This document shows, piece by piece, positions 40,685-49,760 of a stretch of 59,688 bases of DNA; position 1 is the stretch's first letter; each line of letters opens with the position of its first letter. Made by a program: the position numbers and the translations under genes. Below the pieces are notes generated by a model, which made no database searches, had not been told where the DNA came from, and saw nothing but the letters and a program-made list of their open reading frames with translations. The DNA comes from Treponema sp. (GTDB lineage Bacteria > Spirochaetota > Spirochaetia > Treponematales > Treponemataceae). The DNA is taken from the NCBI GenBank assembly GCA_024695625.1, contig JAILHV010000082.1, forward strand, positions 1 through 59,688. Reading direction: 5' to 3'.

Positions 40685-42545
40685 TTGTCATGTTCTCCGT
40701 AACCGGGGTTCCTGGTGCAGGCGACTGCCTTACGACCCAGCCTTCGCCGTTTATCTGGAAATTCAAGTCCTTGCGTCCGTCAACAACAGGCACAAGGTCC
40801 CTTTTTGGCCTTCCTGTAAAGTCTGGTACCGTCTTTCCAATCTGTATTGGCTGGTTTTCCTTGATGGAGACAACGCCAGAATGCTCAAGGCTTGCCGCAC
40901 CTTCGCGGGGCTGCCCCTGGTAGTCAATGATTTCGTTTGCTGCGCTTTTTATTACCGGAGCGGCAATGCGACCGCCAAGGTTTTCGCCCTGGGCCTTTTC
41001 GATTACGATGTAAACTACAATCTGGGGGTCTTCAACAGGGAAAATACCCATGCAGCTTGAGATGTACTGGTTTTCGAGCAGCCGTCCGTTTTCAAAAATC
41101 TGGGCGGTACCTGTCTTTGTACCGATGGAAACGTCCTTTAGGGCTGCCCTATGGCCTGTTCCCGACTGGGTGACCTTTTCCATGCAGCTTATGATGAAGT
41201 CTGCGGTGGAGCTTTTGAGTACGCGGGTCTTGTATTCGGGCGTGTGCACGTATTCGTCGTTGCCGTCCTTGTCCGTAATGCGCTTGATAAAGGTAAGTTT
41301 GGGCGGAATTCCGTGGTTTGCGATTGCAACGGATGCCTGAAGCATTTGAAGTGCCGAAACAGAGATTTCCTGGCCAATAGAGATGGTGGCCTTGGTTCTT
41401 GCGGACCATGACTTGTCCGAAGGGGACTTTAGAATACCCTTTGTCTCTCCCGGAAGCTCTACACCCGTCCTTTCCCCAAAGCCAAACTTCTTTAGGTAAG
41501 AGACAAATTCATCATTCCCCATAGTCTCGCTCATCTGGGCAAAAGCGTCGTTGCATGAATACTCAAGTGCCTCGCGTATGGTTCCCCAGCCGTGCGGGTG
41601 AGGATCGTGGCATTCAATCTTTATGGTTTCGCCAAGGTTCGTGGTGCGAAGGTATGTTCCCGTAGTGTGGATTAGAGTGTTTGGTCCAACCCGTCCAGAG
41701 TCAACATAAGCCGCTGCAGTAAAAATCTTGAATACGCTGCCTGGTTCGTATGCGTTGATTGCGGCCCTGTCCCTCTTTTCCTCGGAAGAAGCCATCGTGT
41801 ACTCGTTAAGGTTTACGGAAGGCAGGTTTATGTAGGAAAGAATTTCCCCCGTCTTTGATTCTGCCGCCAAGAGGATAAGGCTTGCCGCCTTGGTGGAATT
41901 CATTGTGTCCTTTGCGATTTTTTCCAGCTTGTACTGGAGGTTTGCGTCTATCGTAAGGAATACGTTCTTTCCGTGGATTACGTCGCCGCTTTCCACAATG
42001 CCGTTTTCGGGGCTCAAAAGGTTCTGCTCGGAGAATTCAATTCCACCCAGACCCTTTCCCGAATCTCCCATAAAGCCAATCAGCGTGCTTGCAAGGTCGT
42101 TCATGGGGTAAACGCGTCCGGGAAGCCTGTCAAAGCGGCAGAAATTCGTAAAGCCGTGGTCTTCTATCATCTTGTAGAGCTCGTCACGCTGGGCCTGGGT
42201 AATCTTCTTCTTTATGTACAAAAAGCTGCCCTTGGGGTTCCTGTAGATTTTTTCCGCAATCTCTTCCTGCGTCATGTTCAGAAGCGGTGCTGCAAGGGCG
42301 GAAAAACCGTCAATATCCTCAATCAGCTTGGGCGTAACCACAAAATGGTAGAAATTCGTGACGACTGCCAGTGGCCTTCCGTTCCTGTCCACGATTGAAC
42401 CGCGCTCAATTGTAGGCATTGATGCCGTAAGAACCGGTTCCGGCTGCTTTGCAAGAGAAGCGAACCTTGACAATATGTAAAAAACAACCAGTGCACAAGG
42501 AATCAATACAATCCAGAGCCTTGGCTTTCTGTAAAAAGTGTTCAT
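40662..42545 (-). CDS. Class B penicillin-binding protein (FtsI/PBP2 type) with PASTA domain
   Basis: A 627-residue transpeptidase. One membrane anchor (about 9-28), an N-terminal dimerisation region (RGSIVDRNGRPLA), and the transpeptidase with SVFK near 270, SCN near 333 and KTGT near 475. A single PASTA domain ends the protein (about 565-627). This is the FtsI/SpoVD layout, used for septal or lateral cross-linking of peptidoglycan. It overlaps lepB by 4 nt (ATGA), so the two share an mRNA. Confidence 0.9.
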   Translation of the reverse strand: MNTFYRKPRLWIVLIPCALVVFYILSRFASLAKQPEPVLTASMPTIERGSIVDRNGRPLAVVTNFYHFVVTPKLIEDIDGFSALAAPLLNMTQEEIAEKIYRNPKGSFLYIKKKITQAQRDELYKMIEDHGFTNFCRFDRLPGRVYPMNDLASTLIGFMGDSGKGLGGIEFSEQNLLSPENGIVESGDVIHGKNVFLTIDANLQYKLEKIAKDTMNSTKAASLILLAAESKTGEILSYINLPSVNLNEYTMASSEEKRDRAAINAYEPGSVFKIFTAAAYVDSGRVGPNTLIHTTGTYLRTTNLGETIKIECHDPHPHGWGTIREALEYSCNDAFAQMSETMGNDEFVSYLKKFGFGERTGVELPGETKGILKSPSDKSWSARTKATISIGQEISVSALQMLQASVAIANHGIPPKLTFIKRITDKDGNDEYVHTPEYKTRVLKSSTADFIISCMEKVTQSGTGHRAALKDVSIGTKTGTAQIFENGRLLENQYISSCMGIFPVEDPQIVVYIVIEKAQGENLGGRIAAPVIKSAANEIIDYQGQPREGAASLEHSGVVSIKENQPIQIGKTVPDFTGRPKRDLVPVVDGRKDLNFQINGEGWVVRQSPAPGTPVTENMTIELNLEY

Positions 42546-43093
42546 TTTGCAAACACCCTGCCTAAAACATTTTCTTCGCTGACAAAGCCGTAGTTGCGGG
42601 AGTCAATAGAAACCTCCGCGTTGTCCCCGATTGCAAGAACCATTCCCTGGGGAACGGCCCTAATCTCCTGCATTACGGAGAACTGTGCCGGCGTAAGCGG
42701 GTACACTTTGTCCCCGACAATAAGATTATACCCAGATTCGCTTGAATATTCCAGAGGCGTATTTTCTGCCGCCGCGCAGCGTTTTACAACTAAATTATTG
42801 TCATACAAGTAAATAATTATATCTCCCTGCTCAACCTTGCCCCACTTAAAAAGAAGTGAATCCCCAAAAGGCTTTACAAGGCCGTAGCAAAGCTTGTTCA
42901 CTGCAACTCTTTCCCCATCCTTTATTGTCGGCTCCATAGAAGCGCCTCTTACATTAAGAATGTCAATTACAAAGAATTTTAAAATAAGCCCCAGTATAAG
43001 GCCAGCCAGTATGAATTTAAAAGTAGTGCCCTTTTTTGCCGCCGTTTTTTCACCTTCCGGCAACTCTGTGTTTGTAATGCTTGAATTTTCCAT
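42542..43093 (-). CDS. lepB: Signal peptidase I
   Basis: A 183-residue type I signal peptidase. One membrane helix (about 25-45), the catalytic Ser52 in GASMEPT and the general base Lys104 in VVKRCA. The closing box E motif reads GDNAEVSIDSRNYG. It removes signal peptides of secreted proteins at the outer face of the inner membrane. It lacks a Shine-Dalgarno but has a good promoter ending 9 nt before the ATG. Confidence 0.92.
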   Translation of the reverse strand: MENSSITNTELPEGEKTAAKKGTTFKFILAGLILGLILKFFVIDILNVRGASMEPTIKDGERVAVNKLCYGLVKPFGDSLLFKWGKVEQGDIIIYLYDNNLVVKRCAAAENTPLEYSSESGYNLIVGDKVYPLTPAQFSVMQEIRAVPQGMVLAIGDNAEVSIDSRNYGFVSEENVLGRVFAK

Positions 43094-43102
43094 TTAGTTA
43101 TT

Positions 43103-43131
43103 ATTCTAATATGGAAGGAAAATTATGTCGA
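43103..43131 (-). promoter_or_regulatory. lepB promoter (leaderless)
   Basis: On the minus strand TCGACA (43131-43126), 17-nt spacer, TAGAAT (43108-43103), then 9 nt to the lepB ATG. Confidence 0.65.
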
Positions 43132-43141
43132 TAGTAAATTT

Positions 43142-44389
43142 ATGGAAATTATAAACTATTCTGGAACAAAAATTTCAGCCATAAATACAAATTTCAGGTT
43201 CGGTGCAAGGGAAAATTCCCTGGGAGATTTTTTTTCTGAACTCTGGGAACGCATTACTAATTTTTCCTACCGTGATGCCTATAGGGCCGGAGTTGGTTCT
43301 TTCCGCTTTTCTGTAAAAAGCCTTAATTCCATGTTCAAGTCGGCAAGCCTTGCCCTTGCAAAAGCCCTGCCCAAGTTATTCTTCCTCTCGCTGTGCGTGG
43401 CAGCTCCCGTCCTTTCAATAAAATACCTTTCCTACAGGGAAAACAACTTCTGCAGCATAGAGCTAAAGACAGCCTCCGCAAAGGAACTTGACTACCTTGA
43501 CCTTGCAATGTCATCATTTGCACTCTCAAATTCAACCTGCTTCGATGGGGACGGAAACGTAGTAATCTTCGGCAGCCAGGAAGCTTCCCTAGCCGCAGCC
43601 ACTGCATCAGCGTCAACTGCAACGGCAGAACGGCCAGATGCCCCCCTTTTCAAGCAGAAAGTCTCATTCAGAAGCTACACCGTTCAGCCCGGAGACTCAA
43701 TCAGTTCCGTCTGCCAGAAATTCGGACTAAAGAACATCTCTACCCTCATCGCGGTAAACAGCATATCCAACGTCCGCTCCCTCCGTTCAGGGCAAAAACT
43801 CTCCGTTCCCTCACTTGACGGTCTGAATTATACCGTTGCCGCAGGAGACACAATCGAAGGCCTTAGCGCAAAATACAAGGTCAGCGTGGAAGACCTTTTG
43901 GACGTTAACGACTTGTCTTCAGCAGTCCTTCAGAAGGGCCAGAAACTCTTTGTCCCGGGCGCAAAAATGGACAGCCTTGCACTCCGCCGCGCAATGGGCG
44001 AAATTTTCGTCTACCCCATAAGCGCAAAGTGGAGGCTCACATCCCGCTTCGGCTACCGCCCAGACCCCTTTACCGGCATAAGGCAAAACCACACCGGAAT
44101 AGACATGGCATGCCCCACCGGCACACCGATTAAGGCTGCAAAAAGCGGAAGGGTAAGCTTTACAGGCTATTCAAACGTCTATGGAAAATACGTAATCGTA
44201 ACCCATGACGACGGTTACCAGACACTTTACGGCCACATGAGCCGCATAACCACCAAAAAGGGAGATGCTGTAAACCAGGGAACACAGCTCGGACTTGTGG
44301 GAAGCACAGGATATTCAACCGGCCCCCACCTGCATCTTTCCGTCTACAAAAACGGCAAGCTAATCGACCCGCTTTCCGTCTTAAAATAG
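43142..44389 (+). CDS. LysM and M23 peptidase-domain protein
   Basis: A 415-residue envelope protein. A membrane anchor lies at about 80-97. Two LysM peptidoglycan-binding domains follow (YTVQPGDSIS near 178; YTVAAGDTIEG near 229), then a LytM/M23 peptidase domain (about 290-415) with zinc-ligand motifs HTGIDM near 316 and HLHLS near 396. It probably cleaves peptidoglycan cross-bridges or activates amidases during division. An Ala/Thr/Ser-rich linker lies before the first LysM. It is divergent from lepB. Confidence 0.88.
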   Translation: MEIINYSGTKISAINTNFRFGARENSLGDFFSELWERITNFSYRDAYRAGVGSFRFSVKSLNSMFKSASLALAKALPKLFFLSLCVAAPVLSIKYLSYRENNFCSIELKTASAKELDYLDLAMSSFALSNSTCFDGDGNVVIFGSQEASLAAATASASTATAERPDAPLFKQKVSFRSYTVQPGDSISSVCQKFGLKNISTLIAVNSISNVRSLRSGQKLSVPSLDGLNYTVAAGDTIEGLSAKYKVSVEDLLDVNDLSSAVLQKGQKLFVPGAKMDSLALRRAMGEIFVYPISAKWRLTSRFGYRPDPFTGIRQNHTGIDMACPTGTPIKAAKSGRVSFTGYSNVYGKYVIVTHDDGYQTLYGHMSRITTKKGDAVNQGTQLGLVGSTGYSTGPHLHLSVYKNGKLIDPLSVLK

Positions 44390-44411
44390 CTTTGGCTGGA
44401 GGGGAATAAAA

Positions 44412-46874
44412 ATGAAGGAATTCAACATTTACAGTCTCAAAAATTTTTTTTCTTTTTCTGGACCATATTTTATCTGCAAACCCGCTTTCCAGGGTTCCGG
44501 CTTTCGCCTCCATTCGCTTGCGCGAACGGCTACGCCGCCCTTCCAATCGGGGGTAGGTTTTCGTTTGCAAAAGCGGATAAAAAAAATTGCTAAGCTCTGC
44601 CTCTTTTCTTTCCTTGCCCTTTCACCAGCATTTCTTTTTGCAAAAGTTCAGTTTGCAGACTTGGACATAAACTCAAATTCCGAGCTCCTCTTTACAGCAG
44701 AACAGGACGGCGGCGGAACTCTTCCCTACAAGAGCATCTTCCTTTCCCGCTTGGACGAAAGCCAGACTTCACCCAAGCTGCTTACCTGCTTTCCCGAGCA
44801 CATGGAACTCCTCGACGGCGGTAAAAAGCTTCAGGTAAGGAACCGCTACGGAACTGCAGTCTACAACCTTCTTACCCAGTCTCTTGACTGGATTTCCAAA
44901 TCCAGCGGTTTTCCTGTCGAATACTCAAGCACGGGTGTCCAAGAGGCAAGCCCGGACGGAAAATGGATTTGCTCAGTCCGTCAGAGCGGAAAGGCCCAGG
45001 GAACGCTTCTCCTTGAATCAGCAGCAGACAGGAAGAGCCTTGTCCTAAATCCCAATGCCCAGATATGCTACGACAGAATAAACGTAAAGTGGTCCCCAGA
45101 TTCATCTGCCCTGCTTTACGAAAAAAACGGAAGCGTATACTTTGCAAAGCCGGAAACCCTTTTCTCTGGAATTAGCTTTCCTGATTCCTTCTATAAAATA
45201 GGTGCAGGCTCAATAAATAGCGTGGAATGGACCCCCCGCGGAGACATCATATATGTTAGCGGAGACATCGTTTACCTTATACAAAGCACTGAACTTTTTA
45301 CCCGCGTACTCTATGCCAAGCTCCTAGGCAGCGGCCGCATTACCGGACGGCTTCCACTGCGCTTTAACCCCGAAACCGACTACTTTACCGCCTGTGACGA
45401 CGGACTCCAGCTTGCCGTATGCTGCGGAGAAAAAACTGTTTACTGGTACCAGGCTGATCTCACCAAGGAAGAGTCAAGTGGCAAGAACCCCAAGCCCCAG
45501 GGCTGCCGTTTTTACAAGAACGTTGGCTGTTACCCCCTTACCCAGACCGATGGTATCGTAATCCGCTCGCAGATATTCTGGACCGCTGAACCTTCCAAAA
45601 AGCCGGTGCTCTGGCTTGACCTTATCGAATACGGAAGCTGCTCAAAAAAGAGCCTTGCCTATGTCCTCGGTTCAAAGCCCCTTCTTGCTGTCCAGACTTC
45701 ATTCAATACTAGGCCGCGTCTTTCTCCAGACGGAAAGCACATCGCCTTTAGCTCTCAGGATACTCTTTTTGTTTACAGCACAGTCAACTGGAAGCAGGAG
45801 GCTGCCCTAAGGGGTGAGCAGATTGTCTCCTTTGTATGGAGCGGCTCTTCTGCAATCTTTGCAGGTGGCGAGTCTACAGTCCGCCTTTGGGATATTGCCA
45901 ATAACGAATACATTTTCCTCTTCCTCTCTTCCGTAGAAAAGGCCAATTGGGATGCAGGCCGCATTTATGCTTTTACAAAAAAGGATTCGTCTGGAAAGGA
46001 GAATGTCTTTGCCTTCGATTCTTCAACAAAAAACTGGAACCATGTTAAGAACGGCATCAAGTCGGAACTGCGTCCAAGCCTTACCAACGGTTACTACAGG
46101 GTCTACCTTGGAAAGGGGCGCAACGACTTTTACGGCAACGCAATCTTTGTCCGCTCTCTTTCGCTTCCTGTAAAGACTTATCCCCTCTTTGCAGATTCTC
46201 AGAAGACAGAGGCCCAGAAAAAACGCGTAGCACTCATATTCGATGCCCAGGACAATGCGGAAGGCCTTGCCCAGGTTCTTTCAGTGCTAAAGGAATTCAA
46301 CGTGAGCGCAACCTTCTTTGTCAACGGTGAATTCATAAGGCGCTATCCCCAGGAAACAAAGCAGATTGCCCTTAGCGGTTTTGAATGTGCATCTTCATTC
46401 TACTGCAATGCCAACTTGCTTGATGATTCTTTTACGATTGACGCTGATTTTATAAAGAGGGGGCTTGGCCGCAACGAGGATGAATTCTATGCCGCTACGG
46501 GAAAGGAGCTTTCACCTCTCTGGCACGCACCCTTCTATTCCGCTGATGAAAAAATGCGCAGGGCTGGAAATGCTGCAGGCTATATCTATGTGGATGCCTA
46601 CAGGGAACTTTCCGACCGGATAACAATAGAGGAATCCATGCTTACTGGAAAGCCCTATAAAAATGCCTGTCAGATAATAGATGAACTTTCACCCTTGCTA
46701 AGCGATGGTATGGTTATCCCGGTAAACATCGGAGCTCTTCCTTCAGGTAGCCGCGGCGACTATCTCTACCAAAAGCTTGGAATCCTCATCAGTGCAATAC
46801 TGAACCGTGGCTATTCCATTGTAGATGTAGGCACACTGACACTATCGGAAATGGAAGAAGATGCCGGCATGTAG
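44412..46874 (+). CDS. Propeller-like exported protein with a degenerate NodB deacetylase domain
   Basis: An 820-residue protein. The ATG follows GGAGGGG. Residues about 23-50 are translated from a family B repeat; the real signal peptide is at about 54-77 (RIKKIAKLCLF to LFA). Residues about 80-590 have TolB/WD40-like strands (SPDGKHIAFSS, SPDGKWICS). Residues about 600-815 match the polysaccharide deacetylase (NodB) fold, for example SATFFVNGEFIRRYP. The catalytic sites are lost: the FDD metal motif reads FDAQD, the HxxxH pair is replaced by SFYCN, and RxPYG by HAPFY. It is likely a non-catalytic carbohydrate-binding or structural protein of the envelope. Confidence 0.75.
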   Translation: MKEFNIYSLKNFFSFSGPYFICKPAFQGSGFRLHSLARTATPPFQSGVGFRLQKRIKKIAKLCLFSFLALSPAFLFAKVQFADLDINSNSELLFTAEQDGGGTLPYKSIFLSRLDESQTSPKLLTCFPEHMELLDGGKKLQVRNRYGTAVYNLLTQSLDWISKSSGFPVEYSSTGVQEASPDGKWICSVRQSGKAQGTLLLESAADRKSLVLNPNAQICYDRINVKWSPDSSALLYEKNGSVYFAKPETLFSGISFPDSFYKIGAGSINSVEWTPRGDIIYVSGDIVYLIQSTELFTRVLYAKLLGSGRITGRLPLRFNPETDYFTACDDGLQLAVCCGEKTVYWYQADLTKEESSGKNPKPQGCRFYKNVGCYPLTQTDGIVIRSQIFWTAEPSKKPVLWLDLIEYGSCSKKSLAYVLGSKPLLAVQTSFNTRPRLSPDGKHIAFSSQDTLFVYSTVNWKQEAALRGEQIVSFVWSGSSAIFAGGESTVRLWDIANNEYIFLFLSSVEKANWDAGRIYAFTKKDSSGKENVFAFDSSTKNWNHVKNGIKSELRPSLTNGYYRVYLGKGRNDFYGNAIFVRSLSLPVKTYPLFADSQKTEAQKKRVALIFDAQDNAEGLAQVLSVLKEFNVSATFFVNGEFIRRYPQETKQIALSGFECASSFYCNANLLDDSFTIDADFIKRGLGRNEDEFYAATGKELSPLWHAPFYSADEKMRRAGNAAGYIYVDAYRELSDRITIEESMLTGKPYKNACQIIDELSPLLSDGMVIPVNIGALPSGSRGDYLYQKLGILISAILNRGYSIVDVGTLTLSEMEEDAGM
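44480..44557. repeat. Dispersed repeat family B, copy 5, inside a coding frame
   Basis: From ACCCGCTTTCCAGGGTTCC to AATCGGGGGTAGG, reverse orientation. It lies between the ATG and the signal peptide of the gene at 44412 and keeps the frame open. The same peptide reading (PAFQGSGFRLH, ATPPFQSG) is present in silent frames of other copies. Confidence 0.85.
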
Positions 46875-46904
46875 AAAACCGTCACTCAGAAATTGAAACC
46901 GTCA

Positions 46905-46923
46905 CCCTGAACTTGTTTCAGGG
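46905..46923. terminator. Hairpin between convergent genes
   Basis: CCCTGAA/TTCAGGG with a 5-nt loop, between the ends of the deacetylase-like gene and dacA. A T tract is missing, so use as a terminator is not certain. The same hairpin is at 36134-36152. Confidence 0.4.
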
Positions 46924-46958
46924 TCTGTCATACTAACACGAGCCCCTTTCCACTTGCC

Positions 46959-48341
46959 CTACATCCTCTTTAGAATCTCCGATACTGCTGTGTCAAAGAA
47001 AGTACCCTTTCCAATGCTTCTGTCTGCTACAAGGGGAACCGTATACAAAATGCGGTCTCCGCTTGTATAGGCCAGAAGCCCGTACTGCTTTCCGCACTCA
47101 ACTGAATCAAAAATATACTCAGGCACTTTCTTTGTTACGCTAAGCTTTTCTCCCTTTGGTGCTGTAAAATTCAGTGGATAGGCTGGAATAAGGTTCACGC
47201 TTTTTTGGCTGCAGCCTGCAAGGGGAACAGAAACAGATTGGCTTACCTCGCTTCTAAAGTCAGCAAAAGTGTTAAATGCATATTCAACAATCACCGTGTT
47301 GTCGGCAACGCGCCACTTGTTTCCTTCTGCAGTATTGCTGCCAGGTCCTCCCATTGTAACGGACAGAAAGCGTGTTCCGTTCCTTTCTGCTGTAACCGCA
47401 ATGTTGTAACCGCTTTCGTTTATGAAGCCTGTCTTTAGTCCGTCGCATCCTTCAAGCACACCCAGAAGCTTGTTTGTATTTTCCTGCTCAACAGAAAGTT
47501 TTTCCCCAACCGCTGCCCTTTCCTTTTCCTCCGGGCTGAAATTCCTTTCTACAGGATAGACTATTTTTTTCTGCGAATGGAACATTGCAAGTGCTTCGGG
47601 AAAAGTGTTTATGTAGTGTCTTGCAAACCTTGCAAACTCGCGGGCCGTAGTAATGTTTTCCTCGCTGTAACCTGAGGATTCCACAAAATGGGTCTTTGTA
47701 AGCCCTGCTTCCTTTACGGCTTCATTCATCTTCTTTACAAATTCTTCCATGGAACCGCAAACAAATTTTGCAGTTGCAATCGAGGCATCGTTTCCACTTG
47801 CAACTGCAAGGCCAAGCAAAAGCTCCTCAAGCGTTACGTGTTCACCCCTGCCAAGACACATACGGGATGCGTCAAGAGGAAGGTTCTGCGCAAGTGCCTC
47901 TTCGGGAATGGGAACTTCACTCTGCAAAGATATGTTGTTCTTTTTGCATTCGCTAAATACAACGTACATCTCCACGATTTTTGTAAGTGATGCCGGGGGA
48001 ATTTCTTCGTCCGCATTTTTTTCGTAGAGTATGCTACCTGTAAGTGTGTCTACAAGAATTGCGCTCTTTGCCTTTACGTCAAGATGAGGTGCCTGTGCCT
48101 GGTAGGGGAGTGCCCTTAGGCAAAGAGAATCCCTTTCCTTTGTATATGTTGAATCAAGTACCGTCTGCAGGAATTTTTTTTCCTGAGCCGTAAGGGGTGC
48201 CGGTGCTGGAGCATTCTTTACGTTTTTTGCGCTGACGTATGCCGTAGTAAGAAAGGCCACTACAACTGCAAGTGCAAGGTCAAATATCAAAAATGAAATT
48301 TTAAGGAGCCTTATCGTTGATGAGTTTTTTTCTTTGTTCAT
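46959..48341 (-). CDS. dacA: D-alanyl-D-alanine carboxypeptidase (class C PBP5 family)
   Basis: A 460-residue penicillin-binding protein of the S11 family. The three active-site motifs are Ser118-x-x-Lys121 (ASLTK), Ser182-Gly-Asn184 and KTG in CDGLKTGF near 300. A single N-terminal membrane helix (about 17-37) serves as signal anchor. A C-terminal domain of about 100 residues follows. It trims the terminal D-Ala from peptidoglycan stem peptides. AGGAAA precedes the ATG; it starts 13 nt after aroC. Confidence 0.9.
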   Translation of the reverse strand: MNKEKNSSTIRLLKISFLIFDLALAVVVAFLTTAYVSAKNVKNAPAPAPLTAQEKKFLQTVLDSTYTKERDSLCLRALPYQAQAPHLDVKAKSAILVDTLTGSILYEKNADEEIPPASLTKIVEMYVVFSECKKNNISLQSEVPIPEEALAQNLPLDASRMCLGRGEHVTLEELLLGLAVASGNDASIATAKFVCGSMEEFVKKMNEAVKEAGLTKTHFVESSGYSEENITTAREFARFARHYINTFPEALAMFHSQKKIVYPVERNFSPEEKERAAVGEKLSVEQENTNKLLGVLEGCDGLKTGFINESGYNIAVTAERNGTRFLSVTMGGPGSNTAEGNKWRVADNTVIVEYAFNTFADFRSEVSQSVSVPLAGCSQKSVNLIPAYPLNFTAPKGEKLSVTKKVPEYIFDSVECGKQYGLLAYTSGDRILYTVPLVADRSIGKGTFFDTAVSEILKRM

Positions 48342-48354
48342 TTTTATTTCCTGA

Positions 48355-49455
48355 TTAAATCCGTGAGCTCAAGTTTCTAAGGTACATGTCTGCCACCGTG
48401 AGTGCTGCCATGGCTTCTGCAACGGGAACAATGCGGGGGCAAAGGCAAACGTCGTGCCTTCCTTCAATCAGTATGGAGCAGTCGTTGAACTGTGTGTCCA
48501 CTGTCTTCTGCTCAATAAAAATGCTGGGTACGGGTTTTACCGCAATGCGGAAAATTATATCGTCACCCCGGCTCATTCCGCCAAGTATGCCGCCTGCATT
48601 GTTTGTCAAAAACTGAATCTTTCCGAGTGAAGCGCTCATGTTGTCATTGTCTTCTTTTCCAGTAGTGTCTGCCGCTTCAAAGCCAAGTCCAAATTCAATT
48701 CCCTTTACTGCGCCAATAGAGAGCATGGCCTTTGCAAGTTCCGCATCCATTTTGTCAAAGACAGGTTCACCAAGTCCCGCAGGAACTCCGCTTATAATGC
48801 ATTCGATGACTCCGCCGCATGAATTCCCTTCTTTTCGAAACGCAGAAATTTTTTCTTCCATCATTGCGGCCGCTTCTGCATCGGGTGCGCGCATGGGATT
48901 TCTTTCTATTTCATCCAAGCTGAATTTTTTGCATTCAATTCCGGCTGCCTTTTTTGTGTAGGCCCTTATGCTGATTCCCTTTTGGGCAAGGAACATTTTT
49001 GCAACTGCTCCTGCCGCAACCCTTGCCGCAGTTTCCCTTCCGCTTGAACGTCCGCCGCCCCTGTAGTCGCGGAAGCCGTATTTTGCAAAGTAGGTCCAGT
49101 CTGCATGTCCCGGACGGAACTTGTCTTTTATCTTGCTGTAGTCCTTGGAAATTTGGCTTGTGTTTTGGATTACGATTGCAATTGGGGTTCCTTCTGTTTT
49201 ACCCTCAAAGACACCGCTTAAAACTTCCGCCTTGTCGTCTTCGCTTCTTGCCGTAACCGATGCGTTGAAAATTTCTTTTCCGCTTGAATCCTTTTGTCTT
49301 GCACCCGGCTTTCTTCTGTTCATCTCGCTCTGCAAAAAATCAGCGTCAAATTCAATTCCTGCCGGGCAGCCGTCTACAATGCATCCCAGCCCAGCTCCAT
49401 GGCTCTCTCCAAAAGTCGTTACCCTAAAAATCTCACCAAAAGTGTTACCAGACAT
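48355..49455 (-). CDS. aroC: Chorismate synthase
   Basis: A 366-residue AroC. The FMN-binding and substrate motifs are complete: GESHGAGLGCIVDG near the N-terminus, RPGHADWTYFAKYG, and GRSSGRETAARVAAGA. It makes chorismate, the precursor for tryptophan (trpE here) and for aromatic starter acids. AAGGAAG precedes the ATG. It is transcribed with dacA. Confidence 0.96.
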   Translation of the reverse strand: MSGNTFGEIFRVTTFGESHGAGLGCIVDGCPAGIEFDADFLQSEMNRRKPGARQKDSSGKEIFNASVTARSEDDKAEVLSGVFEGKTEGTPIAIVIQNTSQISKDYSKIKDKFRPGHADWTYFAKYGFRDYRGGGRSSGRETAARVAAGAVAKMFLAQKGISIRAYTKKAAGIECKKFSLDEIERNPMRAPDAEAAAMMEEKISAFRKEGNSCGGVIECIISGVPAGLGEPVFDKMDAELAKAMLSIGAVKGIEFGLGFEAADTTGKEDNDNMSASLGKIQFLTNNAGGILGGMSRGDDIIFRIAVKPVPSIFIEQKTVDTQFNDCSILIEGRHDVCLCPRIVPVAEAMAALTVADMYLRNLSSRI

Positions 49456-49569
49456 AATTTCTTCCTTAAATTCTTATCCTTATTTTAATGGAAATGCATT
49501 CAATTTTCAATGCATGGCTTGCAGTCACGGAAATCAATTTTCACGACATTTTTTATGCAAAGCAACAGT

Positions 49570-49714
49570 AAGTCAGTTTTGGGTACAGCGGAAGTCAAAG
49601 CCGGCAGAAAACCCGCATTGGAGCGGAACGAGCGTAGCGAGTTTAATTTCCTATTCCGCGACACCGCGGGTTTTCGGACGGATTTGACTGGGAGCTGTAC
49701 CCAAAACTGACTTC
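49570..49714. repeat. Large nested inverted repeat (family E)
   Basis: A perfect 20-bp inverted pair at the ends (49570-49589 and 49695-49714), with nested pairs GGAAGTCAAA/TTTGACT, GAAAACCCGC/GCGGGTTTTC and CGGAA/TTCCG inside. Its centre reads AACGAGCGTAGCGAGTTT. It lies between aroC and hisH, directly upstream of the hisH promoter. A partial copy of its right half is at about 58775-58815. Confidence 0.8.
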
Positions 49715-49725
49715 CATGTTTGCAG

Positions 49726-49754
49726 TTGACACCCTATCTCTCTGTCGGTAAAAT
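49726..49754 (+). promoter_or_regulatory. hisH promoter (leaderless)
   Basis: Perfect TTGACA (49726-49731), 17-nt spacer, TAAAAT (49749-49754), then only 6 nt to the hisH ATG. There is no room for a Shine-Dalgarno. Confidence 0.8.
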
Positions 49755-49760
49755 TGCAGT

